From: CAYUVA01 sp964448115 [NCBI: uncultured bacterium]
Lineage (GTDB): Bacteria; CAYUVA01
NCBI GenBank assembly: GCA_964448115.1
Contig: CAYUVA010000019.1
Span: 13,447 to 77,446, forward strand
Length of the DNA: 64,000 nucleotides
Direction: 5' to 3'
Shown: positions 34,234 to 43,662 of the stretch, piece by piece
How the letters are laid out: the number at the start of each line of letters is the position of its first letter
Position numbering within the stretch: position 1 is the first letter of the stretch
The notes under the pieces: model-generated
Told to the model about the DNA's origin: nothing
The model's database searches: none
The model's input: only the letters and a program-made list of their open reading frames with translations
Made by a program: the position numbers and the translations under genes

Positions 34234-35343
34234 ATGTCAGATAATATGAAAGCGGTGGTGAAAAGAAAGCCTGGATTAGGGGCGGAGCTTGACTCAGTCT
34301 CCAAGCCGACCCCAAGATCCAATGAAGTCCTAGTCCGTGTGATAGCTACATCGATCTGCGGAACCGATGTGCATATCTATCGCTGGGATCCCTGGGCAGA
34401 ACAACATATCACCGAGAAGAATCTTCCTCAGGTCTTGGGTCATGAGTTCTGCGGCATGGTTGAGGCGGTCGGCTCCTGTGTCCAAAACATCAAGGAGGGG
34501 GATTATATCTCTGCTGAGACTCATATCCCCTGCAATCGTTGCATCCAATGCCGTGGTGGACAGCAGCATCTTTGTCATAATCTCAAGATTGTCGGTGTTG
34601 ATCGTGACGGCTGTTTCGCTGAGTATGTGGTCATCCCTGAGTCTGTATGCTGGATAAACGATAAAAAGATCCCTCCCGAGTATGCATCAGTGCAGGAACC
34701 TCTAGGTAATGCTGTCTATACTGTTCTTGGTGAAGATGGGGACATCGCCGGCAAGAATATGGTCATTCTTGGTGATGGACCAACAGGCTTGCTGGCAACC
34801 GGTGTGGCAAGGGCTTGTGGAGCCACCCAGATTTTCCTGGTCGGGCTGAATGAATACACGATGGAGATAGGGAAGCGCATGGGGGCGGATCACCTGCTTT
34901 TTGCCGGCAGCGATTCCATAGACCGGGTAGCTTATGTTAGGGATAATACCTACGGCTACGGCGCTGATATAGTGCTTGAGATGTCCGGGGCACCGCAGGC
35001 TCTCAGCGAAGGCTTGCAGATGGTGAGAAAAGGCGGAAGATTCAGCGCCTTCGGAATAATGCCGGAGGATAAAATATCGTTTGATTATAACCAACATACC
35101 GTCTTTAGCGGTATCCAGATACATAGCATCAATGGAAGGAAGATGTTCGATACCTGGTATAGGGTAAGAAATCTCCTCTCCTCGGGCAGGCTGAAGATCG
35201 ACCCGGTTGTTACTCATATCATCCTGCTTAGCGACTTTAAGAAAGGCTTTGAGGAAATGATGGCTATGCCCCGAAAATCAGCTAAGATAGTCATGTTTCC
35301 CCACGAAGAGGACTATAAGGAGGCGCTAAGCAGAAGGAATTAG
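34234..35343 (+). CDS. tdh: L-threonine 3-dehydrogenase (zinc-dependent MDR family)
   Basis: Medium-chain dehydrogenase that oxidises L-threonine to 2-amino-3-ketobutyrate with NAD. SICGTDVHIYRWDPWA (40-54) is the Tdh signature and carries catalytic-zinc Cys42; His70-Glu71 (GHEF) complete the site. Structural-zinc cysteines are 100, 103, 106 and 114. The nucleotide-binding part has GDGPTGLLATGVARA. At 369 residues it is slightly longer than the E. coli enzyme. A GAGG site precedes the ATG. The partner Kbl, normally adjacent, is not here; recO follows 58 nt downstream. Sorbitol-dehydrogenase-like enzymes are close relatives, but the YRWD motif favours Tdh. Confidence 0.87.
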   Translation: MSDNMKAVVKRKPGLGAELDSVSKPTPRSNEVLVRVIATSICGTDVHIYRWDPWAEQHITEKNLPQVLGHEFCGMVEAVGSCVQNIKEGDYISAETHIPCNRCIQCRGGQQHLCHNLKIVGVDRDGCFAEYVVIPESVCWINDKKIPPEYASVQEPLGNAVYTVLGEDGDIAGKNMVILGDGPTGLLATGVARACGATQIFLVGLNEYTMEIGKRMGADHLLFAGSDSIDRVAYVRDNTYGYGADIVLEMSGAPQALSEGLQMVRKGGRFSAFGIMPEDKISFDYNQHTVFSGIQIHSINGRKMFDTWYRVRNLLSSGRLKIDPVVTHIILLSDFKKGFEEMMAMPRKSAKIVMFPHEEDYKEALSRRN

Positions 35344-35401
35344 TTGACTAAAATAAATTTGTATAGCCTAGGTCCTGAGATAGCCTGAATAAAGGATAGC
35401 C

Positions 35402-36142
35402 TTGTATCGGCAATCGAAAGCGATAACTCTGGTAAGTTACGATTTCTCCGAGTCCCACAAGATCACCTCTTTTTTTACTCTCCACCAGGGACGCATAAAG
35501 GGTATCGCCAAGGGCGCTAAATCAGCCAAGAGGCTCATGCAATCAGCACTACAGCCATTCGCCATGATCGATCTTTATTATTTCCAGAAGGAAAACAGGG
35601 AACTTGTTCAGGTTATACGCACCGAGGTCATCGATTACTTCGAGAGGATAAGGTCTGACCTGGAAGCGACCGCCAATGCGCTATATATAATTGAGATACT
35701 GGAGAAGACTACCCCCTTGGAGGATCCGCTCACCGATGTTTTTCATCTCGCCAAGTGGGCGTTGCAGGCGATTGATCATGGAAGCGAGCCATTTATGGTT
35801 CGACCAAGATTTGAATTCAGGCTGCTTTCTATTCTCGGACTCCAGCCGCTTATAGACGGTTGCGTAAGTTGTCTGGAGCAAACTAAAGAAAATATGGCAG
35901 GCTTTTCCATATCACAGCGCGGATTGGTCTGCGATAAATGCTCAAAGACTGTTTCTCGCTTTATTAAACTACCGGCTGAAGCCATTGCTTTCTTGATAAC
36001 GATATATAAAAATGAAGATGCAGGGGTTATTGAACTATCTAAAGAGGAAAGCCTGGCATTGCGCAATCTATTCGTTAAACTGCTCGCTGATGAGTTCGAT
36101 ATAAGACTCCATTCTCTGGACTTTCTAATCCAGGTCGAATAA
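35402..36142 (+). CDS. recO: DNA repair protein RecO
   Basis: Mediator that loads RecA on SSB-coated DNA in the RecFOR pathway. The N-terminal OB fold (AITLVSYDFSESHKITSFFTLHQGRIKGIAKGAK) and a C-terminal zinc region with CVSC and CDKC pairs (about 155-180) are typical; length 246 is normal. The start is TTG 35402 with AAGGAT at a suitable distance, and the next in-frame ATG would cut into the OB fold. The gene is isolated between tdh and a TonB receptor. Confidence 0.9.
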   Translation: MYRQSKAITLVSYDFSESHKITSFFTLHQGRIKGIAKGAKSAKRLMQSALQPFAMIDLYYFQKENRELVQVIRTEVIDYFERIRSDLEATANALYIIEILEKTTPLEDPLTDVFHLAKWALQAIDHGSEPFMVRPRFEFRLLSILGLQPLIDGCVSCLEQTKENMAGFSISQRGLVCDKCSKTVSRFIKLPAEAIAFLITIYKNEDAGVIELSKEESLALRNLFVKLLADEFDIRLHSLDFLIQVE

Positions 36143-36146
36143 AGAA

Positions 36147-36175
36147 TTGACATGCGATAAATACCATGTTTTAGT
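36147..36175 (+). promoter_or_regulatory. Candidate promoter of the TonB-dependent receptor gene
   Basis: TTGACA (36147-36152), a 17-nt spacer and TTTAGT (36170-36175), just beyond the recO stop. The transcript would begin only about 8 nt before ATG 36188, giving a nearly leaderless mRNA. Confidence 0.4.
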
Positions 36176-36187
36176 TGATGCTTGATA

Positions 36188-38344
36188 ATGAAAAGGGAAG
36201 ATCATTGTGATTTTAGAGATCGCTTTTTGATCATAGTTCTCATTCTAATCTCGATGCCTATGTTCCTCCGCGCTTGGGCAGAAGCGACGGGAGAGGATAA
36301 GCAAGATTATTATAAATCAGAGCCTAACCACAACATCAACCGCCATATATACAAGATTACTGTTACTGCCTTTGGGAGGGCGACCGGGACTATCGATGCT
36401 CCGCAGTTCGTGGAGGTCATCTCAAGAAACCAGATCAACCAAAGAAATATAAGCACCATCCCTGATGCTCTGACAGACTCTACAGGCATCCTGATCCAAA
36501 AGACCAATCTTGGAGGTGGTTCTCCATTCATTCGTGGGCTTACCGGCAAGCAAGTGCTTATAATGGTCGATGGAGTGCGCATGAACAACTCCATATTTCG
36601 TTACGGGCCAAATCAGTACCTTAATAATATCGGCTTGGATGCAGTATCATCCCTGGAGGTCGTTCGCGGTCCCGGTTCGGTGCTCTATGGCAGCGACGCC
36701 CTGGGGGGCGTGATTAACATCCTAAGCAGGGATAAGGGCAGCTTTGGGGACCAACCAATCAATGCTCATATCTTGTCAAGATACAACTCTGCGACAAACG
36801 AAGCCTCTGGTGCTCTTTCATTATTCGGTCACAGTGGGAATTGGCGCTATGATATTGGTGGAGCCTATAGCGACTTCGATGACCTGCGTGGAGGTAGAAA
36901 CACCGGCATCCAAGAGCATACCGGCTACAGCCAGTTCTTTGGTTCTGCTAAGCTGATATACTCACCTGATAACCTTACTGATATCACCTTTCGATATACC
37001 CATCTGAGGCAGCATAAGGTCCCCCGAACAGATAAATTCGTACTCAACGATGAGGCTTTCTATTATGATCCCCAGCTTTGGTCATCAGCTTATCTCAGGC
37101 TCAAGCGGAGCTTCGAGGATTCTATCTTTGATTGGTTTGAGACAACGATATCGCACAATCGGTCATTGGAGGGGCGGACTAGAAGAGCATCTCAAAGCGA
37201 TATCAGGCGAATGGAGAAGGACGATATGGAGACCTGGGGCTTCGTATTTCGAGTTTCCAGCGACCTGTTAGCCAACCACTCCCTGCTATATGGCTGCGAG
37301 TATTACAGCGATTTCCTCTCAAGCAGCCGCTATGATAGAGACCTAAGCAGTGGAGATATCGAGCAAGGAACCAGCCCTTATCCTGACAAGTCCAAGTATC
37401 GCAGTTTGGGATTATTTCTTCAGGATGAGATTCAACTCACAACAGCCTTCAAACTTCTCCCCGGCTTGCGTTACAGCTACATCGCGACTGATATACCCTT
37501 TGGCGAGCCATTCGGCACCTTCAGCGACAGCTACGAGTCTTTTATCGGCAGTATCATGGCGCAGCACCGGTTGAGCCACTTCGAGAGGTTCAATCTTATA
37601 ATATCTCAAGGATTTCGTGCACCAAACCTGGAGGACACCGCCGTGCTCAAGGCTGAAACATTCGGTATGGATGTTCCAAGCCTGGGACTTAAGCCTGAAA
37701 GATCCACCAATTATGAGATCGGCTTCAAGTCAAGGCGTTCATCCCACTGGCTGAACACCTCTTTTTTCTATGCCGATTACACGGACATGATCAAGCGAGT
37801 CAATGGCACCTATAACGGCTTGGATTACTGGGACGAGAATGGCAATGGGGAGCAAGACCCGAACGAGTTGCCGGTGCTTCAGCGCAAGAATACAGGCAGG
37901 GCTTATATATGGGGATTTGAGATGCAGGGTGGTCTATGGCTTACCGAGTTGCTTGGCAACCATCTTTCCATTTCGGCAGGGTATTCTTATTACCTGGGGC
38001 ACGATGAGACCGATGATGAGCCTCTTCGCCGCATTCCACCGCAACAGGGAAGGCTTGAACTGAGGTGGCAGAAACCGGATGATCTCTATCTGATTGATCT
38101 TGTAGTCCGCTTTGCGGACAAGCAGGATCGGCTTTCGGACGGTGATATCGATGATGGAAGAATACCAGAAGGGGGCACTCCAGGATGGACTACTTACAAC
38201 CTCTATTTCGGACTTAAGCCCAAACAAAACCTTAAAATCAATATCGGAGTCGAAAATATAACTGACAAGGACTACCGCATACATGGCTCCGGGATAAATG
38301 CACCTGGCAGGAGCATTTCCATTGGCTTTTCCTTGCAGGTGTAG
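36188..38344 (+). CDS. TonB-dependent outer-membrane receptor
   Basis: A signal peptide (hydrophobic FLIIVLILISMPMFL) precedes a complete plug domain: TVTAFGRATG (TonB-box-like), QVLIMVDGVRMNN and VVRGPGSVLYGSDALGGVINI. A 22-strand barrel follows, with the usual LKPERSTNYEIGFK and NLKINIGVENITDKDYRIHGSG near the end. The plug sequence is closest in style to haem, siderophore and vitamin B12 receptors (the colicin I/BtuB group); the ligand is not deducible. ATG 36188 is preferred to TTG 36182, which starts the same frame. No TonB/ExbBD or ABC importer is nearby. It establishes that the host has an outer membrane. Confidence 0.9.
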   Translation: MKREDHCDFRDRFLIIVLILISMPMFLRAWAEATGEDKQDYYKSEPNHNINRHIYKITVTAFGRATGTIDAPQFVEVISRNQINQRNISTIPDALTDSTGILIQKTNLGGGSPFIRGLTGKQVLIMVDGVRMNNSIFRYGPNQYLNNIGLDAVSSLEVVRGPGSVLYGSDALGGVINILSRDKGSFGDQPINAHILSRYNSATNEASGALSLFGHSGNWRYDIGGAYSDFDDLRGGRNTGIQEHTGYSQFFGSAKLIYSPDNLTDITFRYTHLRQHKVPRTDKFVLNDEAFYYDPQLWSSAYLRLKRSFEDSIFDWFETTISHNRSLEGRTRRASQSDIRRMEKDDMETWGFVFRVSSDLLANHSLLYGCEYYSDFLSSSRYDRDLSSGDIEQGTSPYPDKSKYRSLGLFLQDEIQLTTAFKLLPGLRYSYIATDIPFGEPFGTFSDSYESFIGSIMAQHRLSHFERFNLIISQGFRAPNLEDTAVLKAETFGMDVPSLGLKPERSTNYEIGFKSRRSSHWLNTSFFYADYTDMIKRVNGTYNGLDYWDENGNGEQDPNELPVLQRKNTGRAYIWGFEMQGGLWLTELLGNHLSISAGYSYYLGHDETDDEPLRRIPPQQGRLELRWQKPDDLYLIDLVVRFADKQDRLSDGDIDDGRIPEGGTPGWTTYNLYFGLKPKQNLKINIGVENITDKDYRIHGSGINAPGRSISIGFSLQV

Positions 38345-38356
38345 CAGCCAGTCCAT

Positions 38357-38397
38357 TTGACAAGGAATAAAAGCTGTAGGATAATTGTTCTAGAACA
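38357..38397 (+). promoter_or_regulatory. Strong promoter with a palindromic operator for the C45-type hydrolase gene
   Basis: TTGACA (38357-38362), a 17-nt spacer and GATAAT (38380-38385) form the best sigma70-like promoter seen in the window. A perfect 12-bp palindrome, TGTTCTAGAACA, occupies 38386-38397, exactly where transcription should begin. A dimeric repressor bound here would block initiation. Confidence 0.6.
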
Positions 38398-38419
38398 TGG
38401 TTAAAATAAGGGGTGAGCT

Positions 38420-40051
38420 ATGAAAACTGCAAGGATATCGGTTGCTTCGATTTTTATTATTCTACTTTGTGCGTTCGGTACCATCCAGGCTGCCAGTCAG
38501 CAAGTGATCGACATGGAAGGCAATGGCTATCTTGAGCTTTACAATGGCAAGAAGGTGCTCCATGTTAAGGGAAGCTATTACGATATGGGCTTCCAGTACG
38601 GCGCGATGATGCAAAAAGAGCTTGATGGGGTCAAGAAACTGCTTGCCGTCCTTATTGAGGACTATGGTCTTCCTGGCTCGATGGTCGATACGGCGGCTAG
38701 CCTGGCAATGAACCTTTATTATCCTTACTTTGATCAATGGGTGCGTGATTATATTGCAGGTGCCGTCGAAGGCGCTCATTCGAGGGATCCAAATGCAATA
38801 ATAGATACCGACACACTGGTACTACTCAACGCCATTATTGATATCGGCGGCGCCTTCGGAAGCATCGACATAAACTGCGACAGCTTCGCTGCCTGGGGGA
38901 GCTTGACCGAGGATGGCAAGGTATTCCAGACCCGCAATGTCGATCTATTCTATGGATATGGTCTGGAAAACTATGCAGCCATAGTGGTTAACAAGCCTAC
39001 CGGCAAGATCCCTTACTGTAATCCTGGTTGGTGGGGGCTGTTCGGCACCGCCTCCGGCTTGAGCGCCAAGGGCATTGGCGTGGGACAGATCTGGGGTTAT
39101 AGCATGGATAATGCAGTTGGTCGCCCCTGGCCGATACTGGTCGCAAAGGCATTATCAGAGAAAAGCAGTTGCGTGGAGGTGGCTTACGAATTCCGCGATG
39201 AGCCGAACAATACCTATGGTTCCAATTTCATCTTCGGCGACGCGACAAATAATATGGGAGTCGCGGTCGAGGTAACCGCTAGGATGTGGGCGATGTTCTA
39301 CGACAACGACCCCCGTGAACTTGAAGCGCAGTACAACGGCGAGCCTTATGCCATCTTGATCGATGATGCTGTCTTCAGGGCTGATACCGCCATGGATCCA
39401 GATATTCGCTCTCGCCAGACCGCATCAAATGGTCCAGATGGCGATCCGAGGACCTCCGGCGCATATCGTAACCGCTACAAGGGACAGGCAGATCGCATAA
39501 TAGCCTACCGCGATGCCGGGATACCTATCGGGCACAAGGAGGCTGAGACCATCTCCAGAGAGACCGCGATGCCGAGCAGCTCTTTGCAGTGCTGCGTTTA
39601 TGCCAATAGCGACCTTCAATTATGGGTTGCCGACGCATGGTACGACAGCGAGGGTAACCCACGCCCTGCCTGTGAGAACAAGTATTTTCACTACAACTTC
39701 GACAAGGCGCTACCAACGGTTGACCTGCGCATCAACAAGCAAAGCTTCCGCCCTGGGGATACGCTTACTGTAACCCTAGAGCTTTCAAACTATGGTAATG
39801 GGTCAGAGGTGCTGGTCTATACCTGGCTCCAGTTCGATGGCGAGTATTTCTTCTATCCGAGCTGGAACACCAAAGCTACCTCAATGCCCCTTAACATGAC
39901 CAAGAATTACAATAAGCAGTTGGAGATCATAAATGTCATGCTGCCGCCAAGCACCCCCAAGGGCACTTATAATTGGGGCGCAGCCCTGGTAGATGCACAA
40001 AGCGGTGCACTGATAGACTTCTCGTTACAGGAGATGACCTTCTGGCATTAG
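38420..40051 (+). CDS. Exported Ntn-hydrolase of the C45 acyltransferase (AAT/choloylglycine-like) family
   Basis: A signal peptide (about 1-25, IFIILLCAFGTIQA) precedes a domain typical of peptidase family C45 (acyl-CoA:6-aminopenicillanate acyltransferase-like). GSYYDMGFQYG starts the domain and DINCDSFAAWG gives the nucleophile Cys153, which would become the N-terminus after autocleavage; FQTRNVDLFYGYG follows. Residues about 435-543 form a separate beta-sandwich (FRPGDTLTVTLELSNYG). Such enzymes hydrolyse or transfer acyl groups on amides; the substrate here is unknown. GGGGTGA precedes the ATG. The promoter with operator suggests it is inducible. Confidence 0.8.
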   Translation: MKTARISVASIFIILLCAFGTIQAASQQVIDMEGNGYLELYNGKKVLHVKGSYYDMGFQYGAMMQKELDGVKKLLAVLIEDYGLPGSMVDTAASLAMNLYYPYFDQWVRDYIAGAVEGAHSRDPNAIIDTDTLVLLNAIIDIGGAFGSIDINCDSFAAWGSLTEDGKVFQTRNVDLFYGYGLENYAAIVVNKPTGKIPYCNPGWWGLFGTASGLSAKGIGVGQIWGYSMDNAVGRPWPILVAKALSEKSSCVEVAYEFRDEPNNTYGSNFIFGDATNNMGVAVEVTARMWAMFYDNDPRELEAQYNGEPYAILIDDAVFRADTAMDPDIRSRQTASNGPDGDPRTSGAYRNRYKGQADRIIAYRDAGIPIGHKEAETISRETAMPSSSLQCCVYANSDLQLWVADAWYDSEGNPRPACENKYFHYNFDKALPTVDLRINKQSFRPGDTLTVTLELSNYGNGSEVLVYTWLQFDGEYFFYPSWNTKATSMPLNMTKNYNKQLEIINVMLPPSTPKGTYNWGAALVDAQSGALIDFSLQEMTFWH

Positions 40052-40060
40052 TTAGTTATC

Positions 40061-40105
40061 TAGTTGTCTAGTTTCTAGTTGTCTAGTTTCTAGTTGTTTA
40101 GTTGT
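40061..40105. repeat. Three tandem copies of a 15-bp unit
   Basis: TAGTTGTCTAGTTTC occurs at 40061-40075 and 40076-40090 exactly, and diverged at 40091-40105. It follows the C45 hydrolase stop. It is simple-sequence DNA of unknown role, not a CRISPR array. Confidence 0.85.
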
Positions 40106-40207
40106 TTGTTTAATAGACCTCAAGCCAAAGACTAATTTTTATTCTGCAACACTACCTTGCAATCAAGGCTTTGCATTTATCCCCTTCAGCGACTAAAATC
40201 GAGGCAA

Positions 40208-41302
40208 ATGGCATCAAGGTTTTCAGATCTCAAGGATGCAAAGCTACCGGAGCTAAGAAGACTCTGGTTAGTGCTGCTGGGCTTGGTGATAATTATTGCT
40301 ATCGGCACCATTGGATATACCTTAATATGGTCTGATTACCAGGGACAAAACTGGATAGATGCCCTCTATATGACCATTATAACCCTCTCTACGGTAGGTT
40401 ATGGCGAGATCCATAAGTTGACACCTGTTGGAAGGATCTTCACCATCATCATTATCCTTGCTGGATTTTCGCTGTTTGCAATCGGGCTTAGCATAACCTC
40501 GCAGGTGATCATCGAGGGGACATTACGAAATATCTTCGGAAGGAGAAGGATGTTGAAGGAGATAGATAAATTAAGGGATCATTATATAATTTGTGGTTAC
40601 GGCAGGATTGGTTCTCTAATCTGCCGAGAGATATCGCGCATGGGCAAGAAACTGGTTGTAATTGAGGGCGATCAAGACACTGCACAGCGGGCTATGGACA
40701 ATGGCTTTCTGACCATTATCGGTGATGCAACTGAGGATGCCATCCTTTCCATGGCAGGTATTCAGCGAGCAAAAGCCTTGGTTGCGACCGTTTCCTCTGA
40801 CGCGGCTAATGTATTCGTTACATTGTCTGCAAAGAATCTTCGCAAGGATCTATTCGTTTTAGCTAGAGCCACGCAGGAGCGCTCGGAGACCAAGCTGAAG
40901 ATGGCTGGTGCAGACAAGGTGCTCTCTCCCTATACGATCGGCGGAGTTACCATGGCAAATGCGCTGCTTAGACCAAATGTCTATGAGTTCGTAGAGATGA
41001 CCACTACCGATAACGAGATCGATCTTAGGATTGAGAGCGTTGAGGTGGATACCTTCTCATCGCTGGCAAAGGTTCGCATTGTCGAATCAAATATAAGGCA
41101 AAACCTGGGTATTATCATATTGACAATAATCAGGGCTGATGGATCCAAGGTGCATAATCCCTCGCATGATACGATGATCCTTCCTGGCGATACCCTAATT
41201 GCCCTCGGAACCCGAGAGAATCTCGATAGACTGGAGGCGATAGCAAAAGGAGAGGAGCATCTGCCAGCCATGATAAAGGATTATCCTGACAACCAATCTT
41301 AG
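40208..41302 (+). CDS. Two-TM potassium channel with RCK (TrkA-N/TrkA-C) domains
   Basis: A hydrophobic helix (about 17-39), a pore loop with the K+ selectivity filter TVGYGE, and a second helix (IFTIIIILAGFSLFAIGLSIT) are followed by a TrkA-N Rossmann domain (YIICGYGRIGSLICREI) and a TrkA-C domain ending at about residue 345. This is the MthK/GsuK-like ligand-gated K+ channel layout; a tetramer with a cytosolic ring gated by NAD(H), nucleotides or Ca2+ is expected. ATG 40208 is preferred to TTG 40157 in the same frame, because the extra residues are not part of the fold; GAGG is close to this ATG. Confidence 0.85.
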   Translation: MASRFSDLKDAKLPELRRLWLVLLGLVIIIAIGTIGYTLIWSDYQGQNWIDALYMTIITLSTVGYGEIHKLTPVGRIFTIIIILAGFSLFAIGLSITSQVIIEGTLRNIFGRRRMLKEIDKLRDHYIICGYGRIGSLICREISRMGKKLVVIEGDQDTAQRAMDNGFLTIIGDATEDAILSMAGIQRAKALVATVSSDAANVFVTLSAKNLRKDLFVLARATQERSETKLKMAGADKVLSPYTIGGVTMANALLRPNVYEFVEMTTTDNEIDLRIESVEVDTFSSLAKVRIVESNIRQNLGIIILTIIRADGSKVHNPSHDTMILPGDTLIALGTRENLDRLEAIAKGEEHLPAMIKDYPDNQS

Positions 41303-41348
41303 CTCCATCAGCATGTAGCATGCGCAAGATAGCTGAAATATAAATAAT

Positions 41349-41981
41349 ATGAGCCGTGAAAACATAACTAGATTGAGCATCTCCCTGTTGGTGAGCATAT
41401 TCGTTGCAATATTATCGGTCTATTCTCTTGGCTTGTTTTTCTTGATCCGTCCGTTAGCTCTGCTGGTGGTTGCTCCGATTATCGGATTGATCAGTTTCTT
41501 GCTCATCGAGTTGGAGTTGGTTGCCCTTGGAAACCTGAGGTTAATCCCTGGTCTTTTTATCTTTTGTATCCTGGGAGTCATGGGAGGGGCTTTGGTCTCT
41601 TGGTTTGCCTTTACCGCATACTATACTTCTTTGCGTTATTTTTATCCATTGACCTATATTGGGGTGGAGAGATCCTTCCTTTTAATGCTTGCTGGGATTG
41701 GCTGTGGATTGGTAACTAATATAGCCCTGTTCGTGCAATATTATCTGATCACCTATAGCTTCAGACAACAGCCTAAATTAACCTCTAACAAACAAAATTT
41801 AGATATTGATAATCACCCACAGGAGGATGAGCTTGTAAGCGTGGAACTGGCTGAGCTTTACCTTGTCCAGGGACACTTAAAGGACGGGAAAAGAATGCTC
41901 GATGCCATACTAGCAGAACAGAAGGATAACCAGCAGGCGCTCGAACTTCTTCGGCGATATTTCGATGCAGATAAAAAATGA
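41349..41981 (+). CDS. Four-helix membrane protein with a C-terminal TPR-like segment
   Basis: Unrecognised. Four strongly hydrophobic segments (about 11-35, 39-60, 68-88 and 114-138) are followed by a linker and a helical hairpin, LAELYLVQGHLKDGKRMLDAILAEQ, resembling a single TPR. Similar ends occur on pilus- and secretion-related membrane proteins, but one repeat is weak evidence. It lies 46 nt after the K+ channel gene and may be co-transcribed. Confidence 0.55.
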   Translation: MSRENITRLSISLLVSIFVAILSVYSLGLFFLIRPLALLVVAPIIGLISFLLIELELVALGNLRLIPGLFIFCILGVMGGALVSWFAFTAYYTSLRYFYPLTYIGVERSFLLMLAGIGCGLVTNIALFVQYYLITYSFRQQPKLTSNKQNLDIDNHPQEDELVSVELAELYLVQGHLKDGKRMLDAILAEQKDNQQALELLRRYFDADKK

Positions 41982-42049
41982 TATAAGTGAAAGGTGCGAT
42001 CTTTGAGGCATGAAATTTCTATAGCCACCAAGGCATCCCCATGTCGTCT

Positions 42050-42118
42050 AAACATAGACGCGAAGACACAGATAAAATACTTCTTTTCTTCGTATCTTCG
42101 TTTGCGCCTTTGCAGTTA
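42050..42118. repeat. Diverged inverted copies of the 'CGCAAAGACGC' dispersed repeat
   Basis: AGACGCGAAGACACAGATA on one side and CTTCGTTTGCGCCTTTGCAG on the other form a loose inverted pair related to the repeat at 33857 and 48920. It lies in the spacer between the membrane protein and GH1 genes and could form an imperfect hairpin. Confidence 0.5.
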
Positions 42119-42175
42119 AATGACCCTCAATCCTCGATCCTTTAAGTTCAGCACGATAAGTGTTATAAACTGACT

Positions 42176-43657
42176 ATGATTGTAAACCTATTAACTCATA
42201 CCGCCCGTCTTTATTCTTATGCCACTGCGTTCGCCTTTGCTTGTGGCATACTTATTCTCGGTTGCGATGTATCCGAGGAGGATGTATTCCCTGCCGGCTT
42301 TATATGGGGAACCGCAACCTCAGCATATCAGGCTGAGGGGGACTGCCACAACGACTGGACTGAATGGGAGCAGATCGAGGGCAAGATATACAGCGGCGAA
42401 CGCTCCGGCAAGGCGGCAAATCACTATGAAATGTATGCTGAGGACCTGGCTCTGGCTTCATCGCTGGGCAATAATGCCTATCGCTTCTCCATCGAGTGGA
42501 GCCGAATCGAACCTCAACGAGACCAGTGGGATATGAATGAGGTGCGGCATTACCATGATGTCATCGATGCCTGCTATGAAAACGGCTTAAAACCAATAGT
42601 TACATTGCACCACTTCACTCATCCCACCTGGGCTATTAGCCCCCTGCATCCCGATGAGGCGATCGGGGACTGGGCTTGCGATGAGCTGGTCGATGAGTTC
42701 GTTGAGTTCGCCAATTTCTGCGCCCAGCAATACGGTGCAAAGGTGGATCATTGGATAACTATCAATGAGCCGATGGTTCACCTGACCCATGCTTTTCTGC
42801 TCGGCTTGCATCCTCCCGGCGAGATCCTAAACCTTGGAAAGCTGCAAAAAGGTATGGCCAACATGCTATTTGCCCATGCCAGGGCTTATAAGGCGATAAA
42901 AAATAAGGACGAGGTCGATGCAGACCACGACGGCGAGGCGAGCATCGTGATGATTGCCAAGGCGATGAGCAAGGGGATACCTTATGATGACAGTAATAAT
43001 TCGGATATCGAGGCAGCCGAGCGCTGGAACTACATATATAATAAGCTTTTCCTTGAGACCCTGACTGATGGATACCTAGATTACGATCTTGATGGCTCCT
43101 ATGATAATCAAGCTACGGTCATCCCCGAAGGCTATTATGATGAGCTGGCGGGGACGCTCGACTGGATAGGGATCAATTACTATGCTCCGACTCGCCTGGA
43201 CTCCCGCTATCTCAATGTTCCCCCCTTTTATGCCTATCCGGACAACCGCGCGAAAGAGAGCGAGCCATCTAATGACATGGGCTGGCGCATCTATCCGCCT
43301 GGATTGTATGATGTGCTTGAGATGGCAGCCGGCTTCGATGTTCCTTTGTTAATCACCGAGAATGGTATGTGCGATGAGGATGATGACCTTCGCCCCGCAT
43401 TCATCGTAAGCCATCTATTGGGGGTACTCTGCGCCATCGAGGATGGGATCGATGTACGCGGCTACCTCTACTGGGCGCTGATGGACAACTTCGAGTGGAA
43501 CAGCGGCTTTTACCCGAGATTCGGCTTGTTTTATGTCGATTATGAGAATGACTTCCAGCGCATCGAAACCACCAGCAGCCAGTGCTATGCTGATATCATC
43601 TCCAAGGGATGCATTGATGATACAATCAAGGATAAATACGGGGAGATAGAGTACTAG
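42176..43657 (+). CDS. Family 1 glycoside hydrolase (beta-glucosidase-like), probable lipoprotein
   Basis: Retaining beta-glycosidase. The acid/base is Glu198 (TINEP) and the nucleophile Glu395 (ITENG); FPAGFIWGTATSAYQAEG (38-55) is the family 1 signature. The first 30 residues form a signal ending in LILGC, so lipidation at Cys30 and export are likely, unusual for GH1 enzymes, which are mostly cytoplasmic. Two DxDxDG-like loops (DADHDGE near 249-254, DYDLDGS near 302-308) may bind calcium. The scpA ATG follows 5 nt after the stop, so the two genes probably share a transcript. Confidence 0.88.
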   Translation: MIVNLLTHTARLYSYATAFAFACGILILGCDVSEEDVFPAGFIWGTATSAYQAEGDCHNDWTEWEQIEGKIYSGERSGKAANHYEMYAEDLALASSLGNNAYRFSIEWSRIEPQRDQWDMNEVRHYHDVIDACYENGLKPIVTLHHFTHPTWAISPLHPDEAIGDWACDELVDEFVEFANFCAQQYGAKVDHWITINEPMVHLTHAFLLGLHPPGEILNLGKLQKGMANMLFAHARAYKAIKNKDEVDADHDGEASIVMIAKAMSKGIPYDDSNNSDIEAAERWNYIYNKLFLETLTDGYLDYDLDGSYDNQATVIPEGYYDELAGTLDWIGINYYAPTRLDSRYLNVPPFYAYPDNRAKESEPSNDMGWRIYPPGLYDVLEMAAGFDVPLLITENGMCDEDDDLRPAFIVSHLLGVLCAIEDGIDVRGYLYWALMDNFEWNSGFYPRFGLFYVDYENDFQRIETTSSQCYADIISKGCIDDTIKDKYGEIEY

Positions 43658-43662
43658 GCGCC

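Noticed and set aside
40061-40105. Short tandem repeats considered as a CRISPR array
   Set aside because: Units of 15 bp are directly adjacent without spacers, and no cas genes are near.
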